Source of the DNA: Spirodela intermedia
Taxonomy: Eukaryota > Streptophyta > Magnoliopsida > Alismatales > Araceae
NCBI GenBank assembly: GCA_902729315.2
Contig: LR746272.1
Span: 6,015,827 to 6,079,826, forward strand
Reading direction: 5' to 3'
DNA length: 64,000 nucleotides
A program made the translations under genes and the position numbers. Within the stretch, counting starts at the first letter, position 1. Each line of letters begins with the position of its first letter. The notes under the pieces were generated by a model, which saw only the letters and a list, made by a program, of their open reading frames with translations, ran no database searches and was not told where the DNA came from. Below, piece by piece: positions 1 to 11,702 of the stretch.

Positions 1-14
1 TTATCTAGTAAAAT

Positions 15-985
15 AAATGATATTGATTATCTTTAAAATCTCAATGGTAGTTATGAATACATGATTTGTTTCTTTTCTCCTTTCACACGATCAATGCCTT
101 TGACGATCAACGAGCTCATTCATTCATCCGTTGATTGCACTCAAGGCCTCTAGTGAGCAATCAACTCTTCCCTTCTCCCACCAGATGATGGTGATAGTGT
201 GGTTGTCTCTTCTTTTTAGTCAATCTCTTCAACAAGTAACATAGTACCTTTAGACGATACTTTTGTAACTTATGACATGGTATTGCACATTCGGATGAAA
301 CTAAGTCACCACACTAGTGTCTCTCATTGATCAGGATGCAAACTAAACTTAGACAATGATTTATTTTCTACTTTTAATATTTATTTCTATTTTACAACAA
401 GTTCTTTCTATTTCATACATGCTTTGATAGAAATGAGTATAACTAATTCAAAACTTGATGATTTTCATTGTTTTTCTAAATCCTCTAAAATGCATCTGAG
501 ATCAAGCTAAGATCATGTTCAACTTATTTTCTATTGATTTTTGTAGTCAAATCTTGTCGTATTCATGTTCATGATGTTTTGCAAATAATGGATATTTTTC
601 TATTTTCGAATGTAAATTAATAAGATTGAAGGGTACTATATAATTATTGAATTATTAAAATAAGGTGGAGAAATTTATGGCTGACCTCATATTTTTCTAT
701 AAGATTTAAGATTGAAGGGTACTCTATTCTCTCTCTTTCATGAGAGCTCTCTCTTCTCTCTCTCTTCCTCTTTTCTTTCTCCGCTCCCCTACCTTTATTC
801 TTCTCACCTCAACCTTCTATTTTGTTATTTCTGTTAAATAGTGATAAAATATTAAAATCACTTTATATATAAATTAAATTAGTTTTCACGATAGACTAAT
901 TAATCTCTTTGTGTTTGACTTGAGACTTACATTTATACTATTATCTTATTAAGTCTTAGTTATAAATATTATTAGATAATGGACA
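15..985 (+). repeat. Left arm of a long inverted repeat
   Basis: Read in reverse complement, the DNA at about 8262-9553 follows this stretch in the same order: a GATTATCTTTAAAAT block near position 25, a CTCTTCCCTTCTCCC block near 165, a block around 240-375, and a T/C-rich block near 720-800. Agreement is clear but imperfect, so the duplication is old. The arm may extend left of the window. No coding sequence was recognised in it. Confidence 0.7.
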
Positions 986-1991
986 TTTAAATATGATGAG
1001 AAGTGCGCATCAATCGCATTTGATATGCTATGAGGAGGTAGTGACTCATCTCTCAATAAATCATCCTCTACTCAATGATGACTAATTTGTCAATTAATTG
1101 GAGATGATTTTTTAGATGAATTTATGATATTTTTATCTATAATCATTTGACAATTGATAATAATACTTCACGAATCACATTGATGACATTTTTGTTGATG
1201 ATTGAGTGATTTTGATGACTTAATCATTGATTAGTGCTTTATAAAAAAATTATGATTTAATCAGATAAAAATATGAAATTTTGATTCAATAAGATATAAC
1301 CTTTGCTGATTGCTTGATTGTGTGTGAGAAAGTTTTAATTAATTAATTATATAATTAATTACACTCATATCCCTATCTAGTGATGTCATAGAGGTGCTTC
1401 TCATAAATTAAGAGTATCTTAGGTATCAAAATATGTAAAACTTATGAACACTGACATCAATTTAGTCCCACATCAATTGTTGCCCATTATTTGAGACGAA
1501 CATATAGTAATACCCTTTTTGTTATCAATGTATCTCTCTCACATGTGTACGACCACTCTTTGCCCCATGTTTGACTAGCCACCGGCGATGTGAAAGGGGA
1601 GTGACGCACTTATGTTTCCCACTAGTTCCTTAGCCACTTGAACCCTACTCATGGCTTTGCCCAACTATGCTTCCTTCCGACCCTCTTGCATGTCTAACTA
1701 GCTAGCTAGTCCTCGACTATGCTTCCAACCCGCTTGTGAGCCAAGTTGGTTGGCTGGTCCTCTCTTTTTATGTATATTTTTTATTTTAATTTATTTCTCT
1801 TGATTTTACCTCAAAAATATGATTATGAAAATTATATAAATTTACATAAATAATATAATTAGTCAAAAATTAACATTAATCAATTAAAAATCAATTTTCT
1901 CAATTTAACATAAATATAAGACTATTTATCATGATTTAAGGCTTAAAAAAATATTAATTAATTATTAACTCATGATAATAAAGACTTATCA
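986..1991 (-). mobile_element. Truncated LTR of the main gypsy family
   Basis: This is a minus-strand copy of the same LTR that flanks the young element at 52735-60900. It shows the CATCGCATCTG-like block near 1005, the promoter block with ACATGTGTACGACCACTC near 1540, and the terminal AACTCATGATAA...GACTTATCA at 1967-1991, which is the reverse complement of the LTR 5' end. The part beyond the middle of the LTR is missing. It abuts the inverted-repeat arm at about 985. Confidence 0.75.
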
Positions 1992-2961
1992 ATGATCTTC
2001 ATGAAAATCAAGTTTTTGTGAATTCAAGGATGAGATTTCAACTTTGTATAACTCAAGCTACATCAACTTGACCAAATCATCCATGAAGTCACATTTCTCG
2101 TGTTAATTTGTGCTACGGCTATTGATGTTCCTATGAAAATTTATTATCTATTTTCTCATCCCCAATATGCATAGATGTGAGCTTGTGTGCTTTGTACATC
2201 TTCTTTGCATTGCATGTTGCACTTGATAACATGCTGATTATCACATGAAAAGTGTAAGAATTATTTTTTTCAATAGCTTAAATCTTATAATCTAGCATTT
2301 TATCATATTAAAAAAGTAAACATTTATTATTTCATGAAATTTTAATATATAGAGAAATTTTCAAAATTTTTCTCTGAGTTTTACAGTCATAATTGATTTT
2401 TTATTAATATAAGAAAATTTTAGGAATTTTCAGTATGTTTATGTAATTTTTAGGAAGTTGATATATGCTTATATAGATGAGATTTGATTTGTGGAGATGA
2501 GGCAATGGAATCAAGAGGTGAGGTGGTGACATGTAACATCACCAAATGAGGAGATTGAAAGTTGTTGACAGTGTCTACACAATCAACGATAGATGGAGCA
2601 TACTTATTGAGAGTGCAATGGATCTCAACATTAAGGAAGATCTTTATGGCTACGACAAGACCTCCAAATCCAATGCTTAGATCAACCCGAGAGGAAATTG
2701 ACTCTCGTCTCATCTTATTGTAGCCAAAAAGATGAAAATATCCTCACTTAATCATAGTCGTAGATTAGATGATCTCGGATGAACCAGCTCACGAGAAGGT
2801 AGATATCAGCTTTACATGTGTACTCTTATATCCTCACGTAAACCCTTATACATTTAAGTTGTCATTTAGGGGTGGAAAACCTAACTTCGAAAGTCCCAAC
2901 ATTTAGTCGGCTAGAATGAAACTGCACTGAGGCTATGCATCAATCTTGTTGTGTTTTGTGC
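1992..2961. other. AT-rich DNA without a recognised gene
   Basis: I see no conserved domain or clear repeat family here. The longest open frame (minus strand, 2450-2713, 87 codons) resembles no family I know and has no supporting signals. Confidence 0.5.
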
Positions 2962-3367
2962 TGATTCAAGCTTTATCATAAGTTAATAATTAGTAAATAA
3001 TATATTTTTAGTCTTATCTCATAATAATAGACTTATATTTATGTTAAATTATGAAAAGTAGTTTTCAATTGATTAATATAGATTTTTGGCTAATTATGTG
3101 ATTTTGTATGAATTTAAATGATTTTTATAGTCTTATTTTTGAGATAAATAAATAAAAAGAAATAAAAAAAAAATATAGCAAAATGGGGGGGGACTCACTA
3201 GCCAACCGGGCCTGCAAGCAGGTCGAAAGTACAATTAAGGGGAGCCACAAGTAGGGGCTCAAGTAGTTAGCACTGATGGGGGATGCGTGCGCCACTCCCT
3301 TTTCACATCATCAGTGGCCAGCTAACTATGGGGTAAGGAGTGGTCATACACATAGAAGAAAGGGCTT
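2962..3367 (+). mobile_element. LTR fragment 1 of a five-copy pile (5' part)
   Basis: It starts with a decayed form of the LTR 5' end (TTAATAATTAGTAAATAATAT) and runs through the CCACATCATCAGTGGCC block near 3305. It stops where the next LTR start appears at 3368, in the same orientation. Confidence 0.7.
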
Positions 3368-4256
3368 TAATAAGTCTTTATCATCATGAGTTAATAATTA
3401 ATAAATAATATAGTTGTAGCCTTAACTCGTGATAATTAGACTTATATTTGTGTTAAAGTGTGAAAAATAGTTTTTAGTTGATTAACATGAATTTTTAGGT
3501 AATTATGTGATTTTATACAAATTTATCTGATTTTTACAATCTTCTTTTGAGATAAATAAAGAAAAAGAAATAAAGATATAAAAAAAGAGAGGGACCCACT
3601 AGCCAACTGGGCCTGCAAGGGGGTCGGAAGCGTAGTCAGGGAGTAGATGCGAGTAGGGGCTTGAGTAGCTTCGACCGATAGAGGCACATGTGCACTACTC
3701 CCCTTCTACGTCATTAGTGGCCAACTGGTTGTGGGGCAAGGAGTGGTTGTACACGCGCGAGAAAGAGACTTGTCTTCAAATATAACATTATTATATATTT
3801 GCCTGAAAATTTAGTGAACAAGTGATGCAAGACTAAACCCGCATCACCTTCCCCAAAAAGGGCGGCCAACCGACACGAGTTCGAATCTTCCTAGAGCCAA
3901 AACTCATATTTTTTTTATCTGATTATTGTGACTTTTTTGTAGATCACCAGTGAAGGATTAAGCAACCAGAATCGTTAAATCATTGGCAAAAATCTCGTCA
4001 ACATAATTTGCAGATCATTGTTACTAAAATTGTTGAATAATTCTTGATAAAAGGATCACAAATCTATCGAGTAAAACATCTTTGATTGATCGACGAACAA
4101 GCCGTCGTCGGGAAGAGGACAATCCGCCGAGAGACAAGTTGCCACCTCCTGAGAGCGTACTAGATGTGATGAAGAGCCTCCTCTTGCTACGTGGACTTGA
4201 GGATGAAGCTCCCTAAAACGCGCCCCACCTCCATCCAACTCCTCTCTGTTGGGTGA
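3368..4256 (+). mobile_element. LTR fragment 2 of the pile (5' half)
   Basis: It opens with TAATAAGTCTTTATCATCATGAG, continues through the TATA region (ATTATATATTTGCCTGAAAA) and a GAGTTCGAATCTTCC block near 3876. It ends inside the LTR at CTGTTGGGTGATGA, where fragment 3 begins. The junction shares the bases TGA with the LTR terminus. Confidence 0.75.
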
Positions 4257-5887
4257 TGATAAGTCTTCACTATTATGAGTTAATAATTAGTAAATAATAT
4301 AGCTTTAGCCTTAACTCATGATAAATAGCCTTATATTTATTTTAAAGTATAAAAAGTGGTTTTTAGTTGATTAATGTGATTTTTTTAGGTAATTATCTGA
4401 TTTTACATGAATTTATATGATTTTTAAAGTCTTACTTTTGAGATAAATAAAGAATAATAATAATAATAATAATAAAAGATAAAATGAGGGGGACCTGCCA
4501 ACCAGCCAGGCCCAAAAGCGGGTTGGAAGCTCAGTCAGGGAGTAGCCGTGAGTAGGGGCTCGAGCAGATTGGACCGATAGGGGCACGTGTGCGCCAATCC
4601 CTTTCCACATCACTAGTGGCTAGCCGGCTATGGGGCAAGGAGTGGTCGTACATGCAAGATAAGTGACTTGCTTAGGAATGAAATATTACTATATATTCGC
4701 CCGAAAAATCGGTACACAACCAATGTGGAACTAAACCTACAACACCTTCTCCAAAAAGGGCAGAAAATTGGCACGGGTTTAAATCCTCCCAGAGTCAAAA
4801 GTCATATATTTTTATTTAATTATTGTGACTTTCATGTAGATCTCTGGTGAAGGATTAAGTAACCAGAATCACTAGATCATCGGTGAAAATCTCATCAACG
4901 CGATTCGCAGAGCATTGCTACTAAAATTGTTGAACAATTTGCGATAAAAGGATCTCAAATCCATCAAATAAATCGTCTCTGATTGATCAACGAACAAGCT
5001 GTTGTTAGGAAGAGGACGATCCATCGGGAGATGAGTTGTCACCTCCTTAGAGTGTACCAAATGCGATGAAGAGCCTCCTCTTGCTGTGTGGACTTGAGGA
5101 TGAAGCTCCTTGACACATGCCCCACCTCCATCTAGCTCCTCTCCGTCGGGTGACAACCACCGGAGAGTTGTAAAGTCGCTATTTTTCTGCTCCACTGGGT
5201 GACAGCTGTCGAAGACGATTTAACGACTCATTTCATTAATCTCTAGACTTCGGAAGGAGATCTAGAGATTGCCTACATCATCTTTGTCCAAGAAGAACCT
5301 TCAAGGCCATAGACACTACATGACGATCCTCCCGAACGCTCAAGACTCTGGTGCATCGCCGACACATCACCATTACGACGTCGGAACTCTGTTTTTCTAC
5401 TTTCAACTTAATTTATGCTTCATTTAGTGATACTTTGTGTGATTTTAATTTACCAAAATATACTTTTTAATTACGATTCTTCTAGCTTTTATAGATCTTA
5501 ATTTGATTAATTAAATCGTCTATAATCACTTATGTAAGAATCGCCAGGTGGAACTCTATTTTTGCCCGATTCATGTTCACTGGGCGCTGACGTCATCTTG
5601 ATGTCTGCACCTTATTTCCCTTTTTCGTGAATTTTAAATATATTTCATTTTCATTTCTTAGTATAAAATTCATAGAAAATTATATTCTTTGAGGAAAATT
5701 CTGAATAATTACTAGATATTATATTGCATCCTTGTGATTGACTTGGAAAATTACTACTATTTTTGAAAGTTTTTTTGAATTATAATTGATATATTTGTTC
5801 AGAAATACATCTAAACATCTAAAAAATCATATTTTCTAGTTTTATAAATTTTAGATTTACGTGATTTAATATACAATGAGTCACGTT
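4257..5887 (+). mobile_element. Nearly full-length LTR, copy 3 of the pile
   Basis: It runs from TGATAAGTCTTCACTATTATG to GAGTCACGTT, so both ends of the family LTR are present. It carries one copy of the segment (from about 5260) that is triplicated in the young LTRs at 52735 and 58989. No flanking target-site duplication is visible, because both sides are other LTR fragments. Confidence 0.8.
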
Positions 5888-6623
5888 AGGTGACAGTCAC
5901 GAGAGAGCCGTAAAGATGCTATTTTTTTGCTCTACCAGGTGTCAGCCACTGAAGACGATTTAACGACACATTTCATTAATCTCTAGACTTCGCAAAGGAG
6001 ATCTAGAGATTGCCCACGTTGTCTTTGTCCAAAGAAAGCCTTCGAGGCCATGGACACTGAAAAATAATCCTCCCGAATGCTCAAGATTCTAGTGCATTAC
6101 TGACGCATCACCACCTCTATTTTCTTGCTTTCAACTTAATTTCTACTTTATTTAGTGTTAATTTTTTAATTTTAAATTTACCAAGATATACTTCATTCCA
6201 TTATGATTTTTCTAACTTTTATAGATCATAAATTGATCAATTTCATCATCTATAATTGCTTACATAAGAATCATGGGCCATAACTCTATTTCTGTCGGAT
6301 TTGCATTTGCCATGTGCTGACGTCATCCTGACATCCGCACCCTTATTTTCCTTTTTTGTAAATTTTAAATATATTTTCTTTTTATTTCTTAGTATAAAAT
6401 TCATAAAAAATAATATTCTTTGAGGAAAATTCTAAATAATTACCAGATATTATATTACATCCCTTTGATTGACTTGACAAATTACTACTATTTTTGGAAG
6501 TTTTATTAAATTATAATTGATATATTTGTTCAGAAATACTTCTAAATATCTGAAAGTTCATATTTTCTAATTTTATAAATTTTAAATTTGTGCGATTTAC
6601 TATACAATTACTAAGTTACGTCA
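5888..6623 (+). mobile_element. LTR fragment 4 of the pile (3' half)
   Basis: It begins within the LTR at GTGACAGTCACGAGAGAGCCG and runs to the LTR 3' end (TACTAAGTTACGTCA at about 6609-6623). The U3 part is absent. Confidence 0.75.
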
Positions 6624-7844
6624 GGTCAGGCCTCATTGCTTGGAAATGTGATATTAGTATTTATTCATCTAAAACTTTGGTGCACAAGCGATGTGGGATT
6701 AAATTCATGTCACACCTTCCCTCAAAAAGCTTTGAAGGCAAACAACCAACGCATGTTTGAATCCTCCTAGAGCAAAAAGTCATATTTTTATTTGATGATT
6801 ATGAATTTCTTGTAGATCGCTGGTGAAGGATTAAGCCGTCATAATCACTGAATCATCAGTGAAAATCTCATCAATGCGGTTCATGGAGCATTATTACTAA
6901 AATTACTAAATGATTTGTGATAAAAGGATTGCGAATTCATCAAGTAAATCATCTCCAATTGATTGACGAACAAGCCATTGTCGAGAAGAGGATGATTCGT
7001 CAGGAGATGAGTCGTCACCCCTTGAGAGCGTATCGGATGTGATGAAAAACCTTTTCTAGCTACGCAAACTTAAGGATGAAGGTCCTTAACATGTGCCCCA
7101 CCTCCATCTAACTCCTCTCTATTAGGTGACAGTCGTCGGATAGTCACAAAGTTGTTATTTTTCCACTCTGCTGGGTTATAGTTGTTGAGACGATTCGACA
7201 ACTTATTTCATTGATTTCTAGACTTTGCAAAGAGATCTAGAGACTACCCATGCCGTTCTTATCCAAGGAAAGCTTTTGAGACTGTGTACACTATATGACA
7301 ATCCTCTTGAATACTTAGGATTCTAGTACATCATTGACATATCATTGTCGCAATGTCAAACTCTATTTTTGTACTTTCAAATTAATTTTTACTTCATTTA
7401 GTGATAATTTATGTGATTTAAATTTACTAAGTTATACTTCATTCAATTACGATTCTTTTAGCTTTTATAGATCTTAATTTGATCAATTAAATCATCTATA
7501 ATTATTTACCTAAAATTTTTCAGATAAAACTCTATTTTTACCTGATTTGTATTCGTTGAGCCTTGACATTATCCTAATGTCTGTACCCTTATTTTCTTTT
7601 TTCATAAATTTTAAATATATTTTATTTTTATTTTATAGTGTAAAATTCATAAAAAAATATATTATTTGAGTAAAATTATGAAAAATTACCCAATATTCAT
7701 TTTTACTACTATTTTTGAAAGTTTTTTTAAATTATAATTAATATATTTGTTCATAAATACTTCTAAATATCTAAAAATTAGTATTTTCTAGTTTTATAAA
7801 TTTTAAATTTACATGATTTACTATACAATGACTAAGTCATGTCA
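6624..7844 (+). mobile_element. LTR fragment 5 of the pile (middle to 3' end)
   Basis: It begins near the TATA region (GATATTAGTATTTATTCATC) and ends with ACTAAGTCATGTCA at 7844, next to the CT-rich start of the inverted-repeat copy at 7848. Confidence 0.75.
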
Positions 7845-7847
7845 CTT

Positions 7848-8172
7848 TCTCTCCTCCTCTCTCTTTCTCTCCCTTTCGTGAGATATCTCATCTCTTCTCT
7901 CTTGTGAGAGCTCTCTCTTCTTTTTTTCTTTTGTCTTTTCTCTTCTCGACTTCCTTTCTTTTATTCTTTCTATCTCACCTTTCTATTTTATTCTTTCTAT
8001 TAAATACTAATAAAATATTAAAATTACTTTATATATAAACTAAATTAGTTTTCAAGACGGATTAATCAATCTTCTTGAGTTTGACTTGAGACTTACTTCT
8101 ATACTAATATTTTATCAAGTCTTATTTATAACTATTATTAGATAGTGCACATTTAAACACAACAACAAGTAC
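7848..8172 (+). repeat. Extra plus-strand copy of inverted-repeat inner segment
   Basis: This is a direct copy of about 715-985 (CT-rich block, then CTTTATATATAAACTAAATTAG, then the TTGAGACTTAC block). It is also an inverted copy of 8258-8700. With that neighbour it makes a palindrome whose arms of roughly 300 bp are separated by only about 85 bp. Confidence 0.7.
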
Positions 8173-8257
8173 ACATCATATAACACACTTTCATGAAGTG
8201 ATTTGATATGATCTATCATACTATTTATGACAATATTAATTTCATTTGTCCTTGGTA

Positions 8258-8573
8258 CATGATGTACACTTATTTATTTAAATTTCTATTATCTAAAATA
8301 TTTATTAGTAAGACTTGATAAGCTATTAATATAGATTGAAGTTTCACTTGAACACAGAGATTAATTAACTCATTGTGAAAAATTAATTTAGTTTATATAT
8401 AGAGTATTTTAATATTTTTTTACTATTTAATAGAAATAAGAAATAAAAGGGTGAGGTGAGAAGAATAAAGAATGTAAAGAAAGGAAGGAGGGAAAGAGAG
8501 AGAGAAGAGAGTGCTCTCAAGAAAGAGAAAGAAGAGATCTATTACAATAGAATGAGAAAGAGGGAGATTGATC

Positions 8574-8614
<41 letters not shown>

Positions 8615-9553
8615 GGTGATCGATTGAGCAAGAGGAAGAGATCTCATGAGATAGATAAAGAGATCAATTGAGAGAGAGAAAAAGAGAGATTGATTGAGAA
8701 AAGAGGAAAAGATCTCACAAAAAAGATAAAGAGATCAATCGAGAGAAGGAGAGAGAGAGAGAAATAAGATAATAATAAAGAGAGAAAAATGGTCAAGTTA
8801 TTTTTATGGTGACCATGATTCTAGGACAAATGTGTGCTTGAGAATTCACACATATGACATGAAGTTAGGCATGAATGTCTCCACTTTGTTTTAACACTTC
8901 AACGCATAAATCAATCTTTAATCTCATTGATTTCATGTTCGAAAATAAAAAATTACTCATTATTCGTAGAATGTTGGGAAGATTAATACTTCAAGTTTCA
9001 ATAATGAAAATCAATAGAAAATAAGTTAAAAATAATCTTAGCTTGATCTCAAATGAGTTTCAGAGGATTTAGAAAAGAAATGAAGATCATTAAGATTTGA
9101 ATCAGTTATATTCATTTTAATCAGAACATGTATGAAATGAAAATATCTTATCATAAAATATAAATAAATGATTAAAATATATAAATAAATATTCAAAATA
9201 GAAAATAAATCAACATCCAAATTTAGTCTGCCTCTTGAACAACTAGAGACACGACTGTGGTGGCTTAGTTTCTTCTAGACATGTCAGACCACATGTAAGT
9301 TGTAGAAGTATTGTCTCAAAGTGCTGCACTACTTGCTTGAAATATTTGCAAAAAAGAGGGATCAACCATGTTGTCACTATCATTTGAGGGGAGAAGGGAA
9401 GAGCTGACCACTCTTTGGAGGACTTTAGTGCACTAAGGGAAGAAAGGATCAAGCTCATTGATTGCTAGGAATGTTGATCAAGCAAAAGGAGGAAAGAATG
9501 AATGTCATCCTCACAATTGCCATAGGAATTTTAAAGATAATCAATAATGTCTA
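8258..9553 (-). repeat. Right arm of the long inverted repeat
   Basis: The reverse complement of 15-985, extending from ATGATGTACACTT at 8258 to the AAAGATAATCAATAATG block near 9550. It includes the purine-rich stretch 8470-8770. Frames in the GA-rich part are low-complexity artefacts. Confidence 0.7.
8574..8610. repeat. GA microsatellite
   Basis: Uninterrupted (GA)n inside a longer purine-rich tract. Confidence 0.9.
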
Positions 9554-9607
9554 TTTTAGTAGATAATAATTGATTATTGTATTTATCTTTGATAGTGATA
9601 TGTATGA

Positions 9608-9830
9608 GAACTTAAGTTCTCAATATTTTGGTGTTTTGCTTGTTGTTAGATTTGTCGTCTTTGGTCATGTGGCACGTTGAGTGTCACATATTAACTCACC
9701 ACAAACAATTGCCAACTGGGAACTTAAGTTCTTAGTATCATGGTACTTCATTTGTTGTCTGATCATCCTTTTTGGTCACATGTGTGTTGAGTGACTTTGG
9801 ATTTGTGAACCATAGTTTGAATGCTTCATG
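9608..9830. repeat. Two imperfect tandem copies of about 112 bp
   Basis: GAACTTAAGTTCT occurs at 9608 and again at 9720. The following bases (GGTRYTT...TTGTTGT...TTTGGTCA...GTTGAGTG) agree in both copies. Confidence 0.6.
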
Positions 9831-10049
9831 TTTTGAGTATTGTGGAGGTTTGCCTACCAAAGGATCTACCTTATTTGGTAACATGGCCCATTGAGCATTG
9901 CTAGATCAAACTACGTTAGACTGGTGCCTTGAAACAAATGAGAACATTGGTCCCACATTAGAGGTTTTTCAAGAAATTGAACTGAATATATATCAAAGCT
10001 ATCTTGTTCCTACATAGATCCCTTCTCCTGAATAAAATAATATATATGA

Positions 10050-10300
10050 ACATTTTGGGAGAAGGTAATAGGTGGTCTGCCCTCGTGCATACATGTCTGT
10101 ATGACACTCCTTGCTCTAGGACTAGTGGCCCCCGAGATGTGGCAGGGAATTGATGCACATGTGTATGAAGCAATTCCTTAGCCACTTGAGCCGCGCTTGT
10201 GGCTCCATCAGTCTAGGTCCACCCACTTGAGTGTAGAGCCCCTCTAGGTCAACTGCCAAGTGTTGGCTTGCTAGTGGGCAACAACTTTTTTTAATTTATT
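10050..10300 (-). mobile_element. Strongly decayed LTR-promoter fragment
   Basis: The order of blocks (CATACATGTCTGTATGACACTCC, GACTAGTGGC, TTCCTTAGCCACTTGAGCC, CTTGCTAGTGGGC) matches the promoter half of the main LTR family in minus orientation, but with far more differences than other copies. It could be an older sister family. Confidence 0.45.
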
Positions 10301-10467
10301 ATTATATTTTAAAAATTAAAAATTACAATGTCCTTATATTTTTAAAAATAAAAAATTATGCTATCCTTTAACTTCAGACTTCCAAAATTAATAATATATT
10401 ACTATATTTCTTTTATAAGTTAGCACACAAAAATTAAATAGTTAGTCGAATGATTAGAGTTAAAGAG

Positions 10468-10566
10468 TAACAAATTTATTAGAATATTAGAGGAAAATAG
10501 TAATAAATTCATTAGAATATTATACGAAAATAGTAATAAATTTATTAGAATATTAGAGGAAAATAG
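10468..10566. repeat. 33-bp unit repeated three times
   Basis: Three consecutive AT-rich units of 33 bp, each ending in GAAAATAG. Units 1 and 3 differ at one position. Confidence 0.85.
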
Positions 10567-10675
10567 TATACTATTGATAATAGAGATTAGTTAGTCGAAT
10601 GATTAATCATTGAATTATAAGCAAACTTTGCAAGAGCTAAAGTATAATCTCGTTATTTTTAGATTCTCTCATGAA

Positions 10676-11070
10676 ATACAACAAATCAAATTGTCAAGAG
10701 TTATGTTCACAAGTTTAGTTTGCACATCAATTTGTGGGTGACTAATACTACTAAATTTCAAAAATATATCAAACCCTTTCCAAAGTGCTCATAAAAAGTG
10801 AGAAATAAATTTAAAATCTTTGTCAAATGTAATAGACTCAAAAATTTCATAGAGGTGAATAATTTCTTTGAATAAGTGATTTGCTATCAGGCTTACATCA
10901 TTTGTCTTTTTACATGTAATAAAATATGTCATTTTTTAAAACTACCAACCACCACAAAAATTGAATCAACTCCTCTTTGTGTTCACAATAGACCTAATAC
11001 AAAGTCTATAGAAATATCAGTCTATTAATAATGTGAAATTGGTAGTGGAGTGTACAATTGATGAACTTGA
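10676..11070 (-). pseudogene. Ty3/gypsy (chromovirus-type) integrase core, decayed
   Basis: Read on the minus strand, this translates with stops and shifts into a recognisable integrase core. In order it shows a TPLPIS-like segment, DISIDFVLGLL (first catalytic Asp), DSIFVVVGSFKK, then SITFDKDFKFISHF (second Asp), SSISHPQIDVQTKLVN (the usual catalytic Glu position reads Lys) and LDNLICC. The retained words resemble chromovirus integrases rather than the Athila-like integrase at 22985-24252, so this is a different family. It shares strand and order with the zinc-binding segment at 19480-19860. The two may be parts of one element later split by other insertions, but that is inference. No function is expected. 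Confidence 0.75.
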
Positions 11071-11702
11071 TTTAGAGGTTAAACATGTCATTGTGATGTA
11101 ACCAAGTTCATGTAAATAATATTTATAAAACCTCACTCTTTTGTTTATAATAAATAAAGGTTGATCCTCAAGGAGTATAGGTAATGAAAGTAAGAATTTT
11201 ATTTAATTTTTTTCTTATATATATATGTATATATTTGAGATTGTGAATGGCGGAATTAATCTAATAAAGGTAAAGACAAGAGAAATAGAAAGTGTGGTAA
11301 AGGGGAGAGAATTGATCTAATGTAATGAAATGATAGAATAAATGTTAAGACTAGTTTGAACTAAGAGTTAATCTAGATATTACATAGACCTTATTGTGCA
11401 TCAATCTTAGGCCGAGTAATGCTTAATCTACGACAATCTTAATGTGCTCTAGGTAATCTCTTCTCCACAATGATCTTGGGCATGAGAATGCCATTGACTG
11501 GATCTTGATTTTCCTCTTTTTTTCTTTGATTAACCACTACTATAGAGAGAGCCAAAAGTATCTTCTAATAGGGGGGCGAGATGCCTTAATCCTCCTGAGA
11601 ATTAGGTCCCTCTAATAGACGGTTATGATTAATAACTAACTCTTGGTAGATGACCTAGATTCTTCCATGAGGGCGCTCCTCTAATCTTTGTCTTAATCTC
11701 AT
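11071..11702. other. No recognised gene
   Basis: Moderately AT-rich unique-looking sequence with a short (TA)n run near 11220 and a GGGGGGCGAG run near 11571. I could not assign it. Confidence 0.4.
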
